Of a stretch of 64,000 nt of DNA, positions 45,781 to 58,500 are shown piece after piece. Source of the DNA: Typha latifolia (Eukaryota > Streptophyta > Magnoliopsida > Poales > Typhaceae). The stretch spans positions 9,437,001 to 9,501,000 of the forward strand of contig CM034099.1 of NCBI GenBank assembly GCA_019914945.1, in the 5' to 3' direction. The translations under genes and the position numbers were made by a program. Position 1 is the first letter of the stretch. Each line of letters starts with the position of its first letter. Below the pieces are notes generated by a model, which was not told where the DNA came from, searched no databases, and worked only from the letters and a program-made list of their open reading frames with translations.

Positions 45781-47126
45781 AATGGGATTCAATTGATCAA
45801 AGTTCTAAACTGAAACACATTAATTAGTTGAAATAAAATATTAACAATTATATAATTTGGGCATAATATATGATAATTATAATCTCAAATCATGATAATC
45901 AAGATAGGCAATCATTATAGAAAATACAGTCATGTCAACTATTAGATTGAGTCAATATGTACAATTATGTCGGATAACCGTACCATGTCATTCATGAAGT
46001 GTTCAATGTATCACCTAGCATAATATATAAGCTAGTAACAACAAGGGAAAGTAGTCTACTTGTTTGAAATTACTAAATTTTCTAGTGACAAGAATGCTCC
46101 ATTTTATTTATGGTCTATTCTTGGGTGTGCATTGGTTCCAAAGAGATCTATGGTAAAATACTAAGTCAATATCAACTTCTCAATATGTAAAATTAAAGAA
46201 GAACAAGGCTCCTGAGGGGCTAGGGCTTGGGCTAGGCTAAATGGGCTCGGGCATAGCCCTCTATAGCTCATAACCTAGCACAAATGGGCTTAGGCTAAGC
46301 TAGTCCAACCTGCCTAGTTTAAGCCAATCCAATCCAACCCAACCCAAATGGACTCAGGCTCAATCTAGCCTAACCCAAGGGATCAACAAGGAGACTGTAA
46401 AGTTTCTGGGGATTGCCAAGAAAAGATCTTGCAAAGATAGGGTCCATCAAGAATTAATCAACAAATAATAAGGCAAGGAAGAAATAAGCGGGAGCTAACA
46501 CCACTTGGACACTTGGGAAGGAAAAGAGAGGCGGCAAGGAAGCTCGATATAAGCGAGGGAATGCGATCAGAGGGCCGCCACCATCCTAGAAAGACGCCGG
46601 TGGGAAGCTCAATGGGTTAACCAGCTACGAAAAAGACACCCACGACTAGGCTCCTATGGGCCTTACCAAAGCTAAGGAAGGTCCAAGCTAAAGCCCATGT
46701 CCTTAGCGAGCTCACTAACTATGAAGGTCGGCGGACCGGTTACCATCAACCAACCAATCAACATGCCCTTCCCACTGGTGACAAGTGTCTAAAACACACA
46801 TCAAGAGTTTGAGATACCTAAATAAAGGGAGGAGGGAGGAAGAAAACTCACTAGCAAAGGGGTTGGTTAGGGGAGTCATTGACTCCAACCACTGCAATAT
46901 CACCGAATATAATGACATATCATGTATAACAATAATAAAACTGGTCACATCAATGATGATGCATGATGCATGCCAACCACTAGATAATCGTATATGTCAG
47001 AGCCAAATATAATCCGCATATCTCTCACTATCATAATCAACTATCTCAACTCTGAATATTATCCACCATGCTGGACTACGGTACTTGGCCCCAAACTCGA
47101 TACACATCATGTCACAAGCTCAGAGC

Positions 47127-47353
47127 ATACCCTATCATATGCTAAGAATATTTCTGTAGATGAATCATACCCTGCCATACGCTAAGGGTATCTCTGTAGA
47201 TAAATCATACCTTGTCATACGCTAAGAGTATCTCAGAAGAAAGTAATCATACCCTGCCATACACTAAGGGTATATCAATGATAGTTGTACCCTGTCATAC
47301 GCTAAGAGTACAACCATCAGTCATCACCATACTCTGCCATACGCTAAGAGTAT
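47127..47353. repeat. Array of six 25-nt hairpins in LTR X copy 2
   Basis: Units start at 47127, 47167, 47207, 47249, 47287 and 47329 (spacing 38-42 bp). Each has 7-nt arms around an 11-nt loop containing CATACGCTA or a variant. Units 2, 4 and 6 pair perfectly; units 3 and 5 have one mismatch; unit 1 has two. Arm changes in units 5 and 6 are compensated. Confidence 0.8.
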
Positions 47354-48177
47354 GTCCAGTACCAGTCCGGACCAGATACCGTTCCAGCCATCACATCATA
47401 TCACATCACAACACATCACATACACATGTACTTCTATGATTTCCTATACATGATAAATCATATGCATATATTCATACGATAACCAGATCATGCAACTTAG
47501 GAATTTAGGTGGTAAAGAAGCCAAGAGAAAAAGGATGCAATGCCGACTCTAACCATGTATCTAACACATGTATACTTTTGCTAGTCTATCACATGCATAC
47601 TCATGATAGAGATTATCCAAAATCATAACAGTATAATCATCTCTATATATTACCAATGTACTCATATCTCAGATCAGCCTAATTTAATACATGATAAAAT
47701 ATTCTTGACTGACATCATCTCTAGATAAAATCATATAATCATGCTGAAGGCCAAAATATGTGTCTACATAAGATATAATATATCATAATTTAAGAAAGGC
47801 GTCTAGGGGATAAGACTACTCATAGTTTGATCAAAAGACACAAACCACGCATCTCTCATGTCCGTCAGATAACCGGGTGACACTCATCGCTAGCAAGGTC
47901 CACGGGGTTTCAATTAAGGGGGTTTGAGATCGGCGACGGCGACTTCGAGAAGGTGGCAGCGGGCCAACGTTGGCAACGAGGAGTGCGAAAGAAAGTCGAG
48001 AGAGAGTGGAGTGAGAGAGAGACCGAGCGAGATAGATAGATAGAGAGAGAGAGATTTAAAGAGAGAGAGAGAGAGGGCGGTGGAGGGGGGTTGCGGCGGC
48101 GCCGGGGCCCGTCGTGGCCAACTGGCCGCAGGCCGTTGGCTGCGGCAGCGGCAGCGGGAGCGTGGTGCCCCCACCAC

Positions 48178-48199
48178 GCAAGCTACGCATGTAGCTTGC
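48178..48199. other. Hairpin near the end of LTR X copy 2
   Basis: GCAAGCTAC and GTAGCTTGC, perfect 9-bp arms around GCAT. Confidence 0.7.
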
Positions 48200-48289
48200 A
48201 TGGGCACGAGGCTGGCCACAGTGTGGCCGGTCGCGTCGTGCCCAATTTATTTATTTATTTATTTTATTTTTTGGGTTTGGGTTGTTACA

Positions 48290-49560
48290 ATAATGATGGT
48301 AGTCCTACACAGTGTCAAGCACGCTGACTTGTGAGGGAGAAGGGGTGGGCACGTGCACAAACATGTGTGCAATTAATTTCATTTTTGGTCGTTACATGAT
48401 CTCCGGATGCTTTGATTTATTTTGGCATCTGAAATCAAAGTCAAATAGTTTTTTCTTGCTTGAAATATTTTTTCTTAAATTAAAAAAATTTGATAAAAAT
48501 TGAAAATTTAAAATCACTTTGTAAGTGTGATATTTTTATAATGGCAAGTTCATAAACAAATGCACATATATTAAATCAAATAAAGTAGAATTAAGCATTC
48601 AAATAAGTAGTTTTAGGATTTGATCCAGATAGAACTAAGGGCATCTAGACAGCTAGAAATACATTATTTAAGGAAACTTAAGTGGCATTCAAATGGTACT
48701 TATGGCATTTGAACAACATGTGCAAGATAACAAAGGCAACTTCATATTTTGAATTGAATTTAAAGTTTCCTTTGACAAATTTTTCTAGCATGAATCATAG
48801 ATGTTGCTCACTTTTATTTAAGAAACTTAAAACCAAAAGGTGAGGCATCCATCCAAGGAAGAACTCAAGGAATTTCTAGTCTCACATTAAAAGAGTTCTC
48901 TTGTTTCCCTCAAGGGGTTAAATTTCTATCTAGCGTGAAGAGAGAGTCTTCATTTGTCCAAATATTGAGCTTCAATGGACATGATCCTAAAGCGGTCAAG
49001 GAGCTAAACATAGTCTATATCGACTGTCATCACCATCCATCAAAGCATTTGATGAGTGATTTGTAGCGATGTACTATGAACTAGACGCAGAGACAATCTA
49101 ATTATGGAGTAACTAATGGAAACAAACTTTCAGCGGGAGACATATTTCCACACTTAGATGACTTTAGAAGGTTGTAAATATATTTTATTTCTATGATGAT
49201 ATGATATAGATTGGTCTAGATTGAAATGTTTTCTATGTTAAGAAATTTATGACTATGTGTTTGTCATGTTTACTTTTTCTATTTTTTTTTCTCTTAGTCA
49301 ATTTTATATTTCCTATACTTATTCAAATTTTCACTCACTAATTTGAGTTTGATCTTCATAATTAAAGTAGTATTCAAATTTTTTCCCACTTAGGTTAGAT
49401 TTTTAAAGTATGATTCGTAATAGTTTTTTAAACCTAGTAGGATTGAATTTTCTAGTTTTGTTCAAATTTAAACTTTGACGTTCACTTAGACTTTGACTTT
49501 TCTTTTCCATATTATTAAACCTAGTCAAGTAAGCAATCATATATCCTCCAAATTTTTAAT
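48290..49560 (+). repeat. Ty1/copia-like 5' LTR or leader, copy 2
   Basis: Similar to 39562-40589. Alignment is clearest from 48660 onward and at the end, where AATTTTTAAT precedes the primer site TAGTATTAGAGT (49561-49572). Confidence 0.5.
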
Positions 49561-49589
49561 TAGTATTAGAGTCAATTTTCCTTCTCTTA

Positions 49590-49735
49590 GAGAGATCCTC
49601 GATATATAGATTTACCTAGAAAAGATCTATCAACTATTAATCTCCCACTCCTTGATGGGTTTAACTATCCTTGATTGGAAGCTAGGATAAGATTTTTTTT
49701 TTTTTTAAATCCTATTGATGAGCATGGTCAGATTT
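49590..49735 (+). pseudogene. Copia-like gag start, cut off
   Basis: The text around ATCTATCAACTATTAATC and GGTTTAACTATCCTTGATTG parallels 40650-40700 in the first copy and corresponds to the gag N-terminus. It ends where the LINE begins. Confidence 0.5.
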
Positions 49736-49739
49736 TCAT

Positions 49740-52700
49740 TGATGAGTGTGTTCGACATCTTTGTCAAGCCCAAAAATATGGATGAGATTATGGGCCAGCT
49801 TCAGATAAGAGAGACTAGAGGAAAGAACATATTTTAGCTGCCTTCTGGGCTTTGCATTTTGTTGGTCCATTTTGAGTGTTGTTTTGAGGTTTTTGTTTCT
49901 TCTTCTCTTTATGAAAATCATATTATGGAATATTAGAGGACTAGAGGGCCCCTTGTAGAAAAAGACAGCTTTGTAACTTAGTGCTTTCTTCTTTGTGCGC
50001 CTTTCTCTGCATTTAAGAAATGAAGCTAATATATTCGAGTTCTTCTACACTACGGTTCATTTGGAGGTCTCACCTTGACAGCTGCTTCTAGAGGCCTATT
50101 ATCTTTGCTTTCACCACCTTATCCCCACATCAATTGGGCAATTTCTCCATTATCGTGTACTCTTTCGATATCCCTTTCTCGATCATTAATGTTTATGGCC
50201 ATATAGTCTTCGACACAAAGAATTCTTTATGGGTTAAGCTCTCTTCTATTATTTTTGTGGCTAAAGATAATTTATATATTTGTGGGGATTTCAATGTTGC
50301 ATATTTCTCTCATGAAAAATCCAATAGCTCTATCTCCCTAGCTGATCTTGTTGCCTTCAATAATTTCATCATCTCTTTGGTTTGATTGCCCTCTAAAAGA
50401 AAGACATGCTTATGCGGTCCATCCACCGCTATTTGTCAACCTTATCTTAGTTCAACAAGGTTCTCCTATTGTCGGATGGGATGCTTCTTTTCTGAGATCT
50501 AGCTTCGTTGCTTCCCTGCTCCACCTCCATTTACGTCTAGCTTTGTGCTAACTTAGGTCGTATTCCCTGGCCTCCTAAGTTATTTTGCTTCGAGAAGATT
50601 TGATTTCTACACCTGGCCTTAACAACCTTATCTGCCACTAGTGGGACTCTACCCCTTCTTCCTTCAATGTGCAACTTCCTTTCTCCTTAAGCTATTATTT
50701 CTTCGAATCTTCTTGCTAATATTCTCTCCCTTGATAAATAGAAAGATATGGCCACCTTGCTCATGACTGACCAAATGGCGAGAGCTAATCTTATCCATAA
50801 CCTTAGCAATATTCTTATATAAGAAGTGATCCTCTAGTGACAAAGATCACATTATGTTTGGCTCAAGGAGAGATCGCCAACACCAAATTCTTCCACTCTT
50901 ACGAGAATAAAAGATGGAGAAAAAATTTCATCTCTTCCCTATTGTCGATAGTCATCCCGTGTCCAATCAGGAAAAGAATTCATAACTCTTTTTTCTTGGC
51001 CTACAAGAATCACTTCAATCCCTCCCTCTCATCCTCATTGTTCTCAATAAATTGGCCCTTTCTCTTTCCTGATAGCGGCCCTAACCTCTCAGAGCTTGCC
51101 TTATTCCTTTCAAAGAATAAAATCCACAAGGCCATGTTTGACCTCGGTGCAAAAAAGGCGCATGTTTTGAATGGATTTCTAATTCTATTTTATCAGCGGT
51201 TCTAGCATACTATCAAAGACGGTCTCCTCAAAATCTTCCACTAGGTCCACTCAGGATTGGTTGACCTTAGCAATTGGAACAAGGCATTCTTCTTCTTTAT
51301 CCCTAAGACTCAAGGTGCGACTTCCATCTCAGATTACCATCCTATTAGGTTAATTAATTGCAACTTCAAAATCTTTATGAAGTCCTCGCCTCTCATTCAA
51401 TCTCACCTTAAAAACCTTGTCCTCGGCTCTTAGTTATCATTCATCAAAGGCCAATGTATTCTCGATAACTTTGAAATCGCCTACAAGCTCATTTTCTCTT
51501 TTGCAAGGCTCACTTCTCCGGGTGTCTTAATCAAGCTTGAATTCTTAAAGGCCTTTCACTACATCAGTTAGGATACCCTCCACATCCTCCAAGCACACTG
51601 CTTCCAGTCAAAGTGAATTAGATGGGACAAGCTCTACTTCTAGTCCTCTAAGGTTACGGTCATAGTCAATGCGCACACCCTTCCAATTTTTCTCCTTGAG
51701 GAAGGACCTTAGGTAGGGAGACCCTCTCTCCATTTTTCTCTTCATTTTGATCGTTGATCTTCTTGTTTGTCTCCTTGTCTAAGCTCAAATTTTGGGTTTA
51801 ATTGAAGATTCGATAACCTTCCCTTCTCTCTCCATGTCCCATTGATCCTCAACCTTAAATATCTTGCTCTGGTGTCATTTCTTTTATTTTCATCAACAAA
51901 AATAAAATTTGCACCATTCTTAACCCTTTATCTAATGCTTTATTCTAGATCTCCATATTTGGTTGCATGCTAGGTTCCTTTCTGGTTAAACATCTTGGCC
52001 TCCCCCTTAAACTTAGATCGCTGACAGTCTCAAACTCATTCTCGACCAATTGACAAATGTGTTAGAAGAGGATGTCAGCCTGGAAAGTTAGGACCTTAAC
52101 AATTGAAGGACATTTGACCCTTGTCAAATAGGTGCTTTTGTCTATCCCCGCCTACTTCCTCTTAGTTTTTGAGGTTCCCAAATAGATCCCAGACAATCTA
52201 TGTTCTCAGGCGAGCTTCCTCTAGAGAGGGATAACAAGATTTTTAGCTTTCATTATTTTGTCAACTAAGAGAAATTGGCCAAAACAAAGTTGTTTGGTGG
52301 GCTAGGAATATTCAATCTTTGCCTCTTTAGTATCGCTCTTACAATCAAAGGCAAATAAAGGTTAATGTCCCAAGACTCATAGAGATGTTCTCTCACTTTG
52401 AGAGGCATTATCAAATCTTCCAAGGTATTTTTCCATCGGACTCATTTTCTCTCTGATTGAAGGGAACTGGAGCAAATTCTAGATGGATAAATGGGCAAAT
52501 GACTTGCCTCTTTTGACCTTGTACCTTAAGGCATTCCTCGTGTCTTCCCAATAGGGCATCTATTTCAGGGGCAAAGGATCGATTTGCTAGCCCAGAAGAA
52601 TTGACCAAGCCACTTCCTCAGACATTCAGGCTCTTGAAGATCTTCTGCCACGCTTGATTCTCCCACCCTGAGCCCCTTCTCAATTCTACAGAAGTTCAGT

Positions 52701-53000
52701 AATGCCAACACTTTTATCTTCTAACTACTACTACAAAAATATAGACTTTGGAAGCATCCCTGTCCCATGGCCTCGAATCCAATGGTGCACCTCCCTCCCT
52801 AACAACAAGGTTAGGATATTTCTTTGCTTGGCGACCATGAGATGTCTTCATACTAAGGATCCCCTTGCCATCAAGGGAATATATACATATGCCCCTTGTT
52901 TGCCCCTTGTGTGCAACAAGGGCCTAGAATCAATTGACCACATTATGTTATATTGCTCCTACAGCTCAGGGTTCTAGACGTTAATTCTCTCCGAGTTACG
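49740..53000 (+). mobile_element. L1-type LINE, degraded (ORF2)
   Basis: The ORF2 start MKIILWNIRGLEGPL is at 49911, the standard L1 endonuclease N-terminus. Endonuclease text continues with CGDFNVAYFSHEKSNSS (about 50280-50330), where GDFN is a metal-site motif. The linker has SYENKRWRKNFIS (about 50895). Reverse-transcriptase remnants run through 51100-52200, including SFIKGQCILDN (about 51435). The C-terminal zinc-binding region (zf-RVT) is at 52760-52975: KVRIFLCLATM, then IDHIMLYC. There are many stops and frameshifts, and the ORF is shorter than the usual 3.9-4 kb, so there are internal deletions as well. It appears to lie inside the copia-like gag of copy 2. Confidence 0.85.
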
Positions 53001-53772
53001 GTTAACTCTCTGACGTTATGATTTCTCTCTAAGAGCTAGAGCCAATGAATCTCAGCACTTTCCTCGGCCTTTCCTATTACTCCTCCTCCCTCTTCTCTCT
53101 ACAAATACTAGGGCTTTTACCCAGATTTTCATCCTTTTTTTAATTCATCTAACTGGGCCACTTACTCTCAAAAACATAAGCTCACTAAAAAAATTTAACT
53201 ATAAGTAATTAATAATAGCAGAAACTCCTTTTAAGGCATTATACCATGCAATGCACCAACGATATGTGTCTTTAAGATCATGGCACCTCCGAGAAAGGTG
53301 CATCTAGTACCTACTTCCAATACAGCAAACACAAACATCCCCCCCTAACAAGTGTCTTCCTTCTCATATAATCTTTTTGAATCTTTTTTGAAAAAATAAT
53401 TCATCCTCTTAATTTTATTACAAGAATAGGTGTTAGTGCAAGCCGGACTAAATAGTTGTTGAACAATGATTCAAGAACTAAGAACAGAATAGAGAAATGA
53501 GGATCAACAAATGACGTGAAAAGAAAGAATGTTTAGTAGTACAAACTTCTGGAGCAAACTGCATATATAAGCTTTCATTATTACGTAAACAACAAAGTCC
53601 ATCCGAAGGAACTTGTACACACTGTTTTCCCCCATCAAATAGTTGAAATTTCCAAACTCTAAGATCAGTTCGAGCAACATTAACGATAACAATTCTGCAC
53701 GAATGCTTTACCGAAGCTTATTCACAGATATGCCAAAGAGATGGTGGTATAGAACAACGTGAGATTATGCTT
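53001..53772. other. LINE 3' tail and 3' region of the minus-strand gene
   Basis: No open frame is recognised. The LINE end is not marked by a clear poly(A). The minus-strand gene's 3' untranslated region probably lies in 53450-53772. Confidence 0.35.
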
Positions 53773-56005
53773 CTATCTTGTTCTTCTACTTATCACCGCG
53801 GAAATAATAGCAATTAACGCCGGAAGGAGGACAGGTGCCACCGCAGAAAGTATATACATGAAACCTCGACTATCTTGAGCTCTGGCTTCATTTACTTGCT
53901 CAAATTCTTCTCTCAGGCTCTGAAATCTATGCATGGCATCCCTACGCTGATCTTCATCACTTTCCTTCACATCTTTCTTTATTATGCGTAGATCCTGCTT
54001 AAAAGAAATGGAAATACACAGCAAGGAACTTTAAGTGACTTGTGGATATTTTGACATATGGTGCATGAAAAATTAGATAGCCTAAGCTGTTGACAATCAC
54101 TCGGTGATATAACAGGAAACAGACCTGATCTGCAAGTAACTTACTTTAAAATTAGAAGCCTTGAGTTCTAAAGGACAACCTTCAGAAACTTGATATATCT
54201 ATCATTTCTAACAACTAAGTCATTAATACCAACAATCTGGAAATGACTAAATAAATTTTTTCCTCCTTGAAAGTCCATTTTCATAGTTGTTTAAGATAAA
54301 AGTTTCAGCACACAACAACCTTTAATTTTAGTGGCAAATACTCAAGTACCTTCCTCATACATCCGGATGCTTGATTAGACTTCTTTCCTTAGGGTAAATA
54401 TCACAGAAGAAAATTGTAAATGAATCTTTTGTTTTACTTAGATTACCCATTTAGTAATAGTTCTACTATTCAGTTATATCGGTAAGAAAAGAAGTTGAGG
54501 GTCTCTTGAAGGAGAAACGATGATTCTCAGTATGTTACTTTACAATTTTTACCTATTTATTAGCTTATAATGCTAAACACTCGATGGGTCAATTATACAT
54601 GTAATTTTTAATATATTTTATTGCTAGACTGCATATGAGCCCGCATATACACCCATACACTGCACAGGCACTATGCGGTCACAATACCGCCCACATACTG
54701 TGGGCAGTTCCTCACAACAATGAGCTCAATGCCATAAGTCAATAGAGATAGAGGATATATTTGAAGCAGGTTTAGTTGGTCTCCTAAAGAAAAATTGGTG
54801 TTGAAGTCTGAACCCTTGACCACTAACTTCCTAAACATCAAAATAAATTCTATTTGAAGAGCCAACTATAAAAACAGAATTAGGTCCAAGGCTAGCATAT
54901 ATCACTTTGTAGTTTCAGATATATGACTAGACTAACGACCAAAATGCTGGCAATGGAACCAAAATGAATTCTTGATGGAATTTGGGATGTCACAATGATA
55001 AGGAAATGATTAAGAACACTAAATGATAAATCTTGAGCCCTAAATTAGTCTAATGGGGCATGCATGTAAATATAGATATGATGCAACAGAAATAACTCCT
55101 TATACATTCTTGAATATAGGCATACAAGAATCAAATGGCGTTAGATCAACAATTTACTTCAGAAGAGTAAAACGCTGGCATGAAATATTATGAACTAACT
55201 GGAAATTACCACCATGATTTTTAAGCCAATACTTATTAACTTGTATGGAATAGTCAAAATATTAATTACTCATAAGATAAAGAATATTACTTAATCACAG
55301 ACAGAATGACAGAAATGAGGGTATATTCAAAAGATATAATTTAAAGGTCAATAATAACTCATAGGAAATTGGATGACAGAGAGAAGAAATTCAGGAATTA
55401 CATTTACTTCTTAGCTTAGGAAAGGACATCCTCTAGTAAAATCTGAGAAACAATAATGCAACAGAAATAGTGGTTTCAAATCAGTAGCTATCTTGAAGGA
55501 AAAGACTTGATCTAAGTTCATAGAAAGTCCTTAATCATCTGAATCTGTTCTACATCATGATAGAGAATCACTTTCACAAACATGCTACAAATGTAATATG
55601 AAGTGTTATTACATTCTTGTCTGTACTCTATGTGGCAATTGATCTACCAACAAATAGATCCTTTTATGCATGCACAAAAGCTATACCCAACTGTCTATGT
55701 TGAAACTTATCTGGTTGCAATCCAAGTAGAATGACATGTAAGAGTAAGCAATGGTTAGGACTTTGGAGAACCAGGAATCATTCATAATGAATGATAATCA
55801 AATTAATTGAGTTGAATATTCTTTCTCCTAAGGAATTCTTTAAGAAACAAAAAGAAAAGCAATGGCATTGGATAGTGGCTCTTTAAGAAACAAAACAAAG
55901 TTTGAAAGCAGACCTTCATGCTCTGGGCTCGGGCAAATGTTGTCAGCACTTCTCTAAGCATCTCGCAAGTCTTATCACATAGATCTTGGTATCTTACGCT
56001 CAAAC
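53773..56005 (-). CDS. 3' part of an unidentified gene: coiled-coil protein with C-terminal membrane anchor
   Basis: Two exons on the minus strand join in frame. Exon 56005-55914 follows TTGTATTCCAG and is followed by GTCTGC. It encodes LSVRYQDLCDKTCEMLREVL and ten further residues. The last exon starts at 53997 or 53994 (AAGCAG gives two possible acceptors) and ends with TAG at 53773-53775. It encodes a charged helical stretch (VKESDEDQRRDAMHRFQSLR, then EEFEQVNEARAQD). A roughly 22-residue hydrophobic segment (GFMYILSAVAPVLLPALIAI) follows, then ISAVISRRTR. That is the layout of a tail-anchored membrane protein with a coiled coil. Upstream exons are not visible; they may lie beyond the LTR stack at 58501-64000. 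I do not recognise the family. Confidence 0.6.
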
Positions 56006-58500
56006 CTGGAATACAAAACCCCACAAAATGGAAGAATTGTGGACATGAAACTTATATAGGACAATAATCACAATGCTATTTAGCAAACATGCAGGAAAAT
56101 AAATCTGAAAACATAGTAGAGGAAAAAAAACAAAAATTAAAATTAAAAGACAGCTGTCAACTGAAGTTTCCTAAAGACCAGAAGTAAAGCAACATACAGT
56201 TTGTAGTTTTCTAGCTCTGTCTGAATTAGAAACTCCAGATAGTAGCAAGAACGCTAAAAATAGACATAAACATTAAGTATCTTAACTATCATTAGGACAT
56301 AAGCTGCGATAAAAGCTGAAATCCTTTTAAATCGGAAGACTTACTAACCAACCAAGAAAGCATTAGGTTCAATAGATGGTCCATTAACATTCAAGAATCT
56401 GATTCAAAGAGTCACAAAATCTGAATTCCCTAGTGCTGATCTTTCATGAGAACTAATCTATATTGGCGGTGATAATCTGATTCAAACAGTCACAAAATCT
56501 AATCCAATAATAGTAATGAAATTAAATAAATAAATTTACAGATTGTAGAATGTAATATTCTATATAAGTTGAGCCTACTATTTGATACTATCTTCTTAAG
56601 ACCAATCCGTCCTCCATCATTTGCTTCTAGAACAATAAACGTCAGCCTCTCAAGATATAACGATAGTTTTGGACACGAAAAGAAGCTGCAATTCGAGCCC
56701 TTGTCTAACTATGACAGTGCAATACTTTCTCTTAAATGCAAAAAACTCAAAATGTATGAATGGATTAAATTTTTCTATATGCCTATATGCAGACTTCTTT
56801 CCTATTTATAGAAATGAACGGCCACGATGAAGGGGTGTATCCATTCGATTGGAACAAAAGGACGTATCTTTTTATATGAAATGACACACCTCTTCGATGA
56901 AAGGGTGTGTTCATTTGGTTGGGATGTAGCATCCTTCCATATGTATGGAAAGGACGCACATCTTTAGCTCATCTAAAAGGTCACATCTCTTTAGGCTCAA
57001 CCGCTACTTTAAAATTAATTTTCATTCACTTACCCTCATGAATTTGAACAAGTGAATATATGACATTAAAATACTTCTTTGAGCTCTTTCAAATCTACCA
57101 TTAATTCATCATTAATAATATGTGAACCCCACTCAAATTTGAGCTCAAAGTTTATATAAATTCATGTTCAAATACATGATTTTTCCAACAATCTATAAGT
57201 CCATCATGACCCTTAGCAAGAGTACATGGCAACCAAAACTTTCTCCATACTGACCCCCAAGCTGCTCCTTGAGTTAGTATATTGATAATGTTGTTCCATC
57301 TGTATATCATCAGAGCTCCAATCATAAAAAATGAATGCTTTTGTCGAGAGTGGTGAGTGAGTTGTAGACATATTAGGAAGAACTTTATGCCCCTACTATG
57401 CTCAAGATACCCATGACCCCTTGACAACAAAGACTCAAACTCCAAGTAGATATTCTTATGAGAATAACATCAAGATACCATTTGCCACTTTTCCTCTTCA
57501 CCTTCACTGTCTCTATATCTACTCCTCCTTAACTGATTTTGGGATGCAGCAAAGCATTTTTATTCTATTTGTTTAGAGTTTGAATGCCCCTTCTAGTTAT
57601 GTTGTATAAATCATGGATTGTTGTGCTAGTCGGCACGACTCGGTACATTTCATGCTAGATCAGTATTGATACAAGGAAGTGTCTTTATACTCCCTCATAG
57701 CCATACATATCGGTTGGTGCCACTAGAAATTTAGCATATCTTACTTTAAACAAATCTAATTTGGGATATTTTTCATCTCCTTTGTTACATCTTTATATTA
57801 TAAATTATACTTCAAATTTTAAAACTCAAAATGAAATTTCAGTTTTCCCTATGTTATTTTTCCCAAATTAGAAGATCCGAGAAAAAATAGGGAAATCATG
57901 AGATTAGAATCTAACTATATATATTACAATAATCTAGTGTTCAAGGACTTTAATTTAGTCCCTAAAACTTAATTTAAGGCCTAGAAAGGTTTACAAATTA
58001 TTTTTCAGTATGTGAAGACTATACGGCATGACAAATATATATCGGCTCGACATGGCAAGTCCCAAGGATACATACCACGCCGAGCTAAGATCGGCACACC
58101 CCATGCCATTGGCACGGCAATTCTTAATATAAATGACCATGAGCTACAGATATTCGTTCGTGCCTCCATGCTTTTGTTTTGACTTTGCTTTGGCGCCATT
58201 TTTTTCCCACTATTATTGCAACTTGCTTGACAAATCTGCCTCTCAACTCTTTATATGAGAGAACTATTTTAGTAGCTCTCTCCTTGCAACAACTAGTGTG
58301 TGAGGTCGATAAACCCTTGTAGAGCCTCTCAAGCAAGGAAACACTCCATCAAATTGCTTCTCTCCATTAAATTCTTGAGTCGGCACCATGTAAGTGCACA
58401 AAATCTGATGGGTATTATATCTTATTTTGTCAAACAACTTCTTAACTTTCTTCCTAAGCTTCCTCTCCTTGAGCATTTGGGCCATGGGCTTGAACTATTG
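56006..58500. other. Presumed intron or upstream region of the minus-strand gene
   Basis: No further exon was recognised on the minus strand. Repeat-like sequence occurs near 56820-57000 (repeated GGTGTGT-CATTYGGTTGG text) and 57620-58130 (CGGCACGACTCGGTAC-type dispersed repeat). Open frames at 57152-57445 and 58264-58485 have no recognised domain. Confidence 0.4.

Larger units (their letters stand above)
41561..46779. other. AT-rich repeat-derived sequence without a supported gene
   Basis: Apart from the MITE at 42432 and an LTR-like stretch at 44890-45780, I recognise nothing. The part from 46200 to 46400 is rich in GGGCTTGGGC/CCAATCCAACCC text like that in family Y LTRs but is not alignable end to end. 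Confidence 0.45.
46780..48289. repeat. LTR family X, copy 2 (truncated)
   Basis: Similar to copy 1 over most of its length. It ends TTGTTACA at 48289, but no TGTAACACC start is present, so one side is truncated. It has a GA-rich block at 48000-48075 as in copy 1. Confidence 0.6.

Noticed and set aside
47127..47353. Possible CRISPR-like array
   Set aside because: Regular spacing, but the repeated unit is a diverging palindrome, the between-unit sequence is short and related, and the genome is a plant with no cas genes.
57152..58485. Upstream exons of the minus-strand gene
   Set aside because: Open frames here have no recognised domain or matching splice phase, and nearby text looks like a dispersed repeat.
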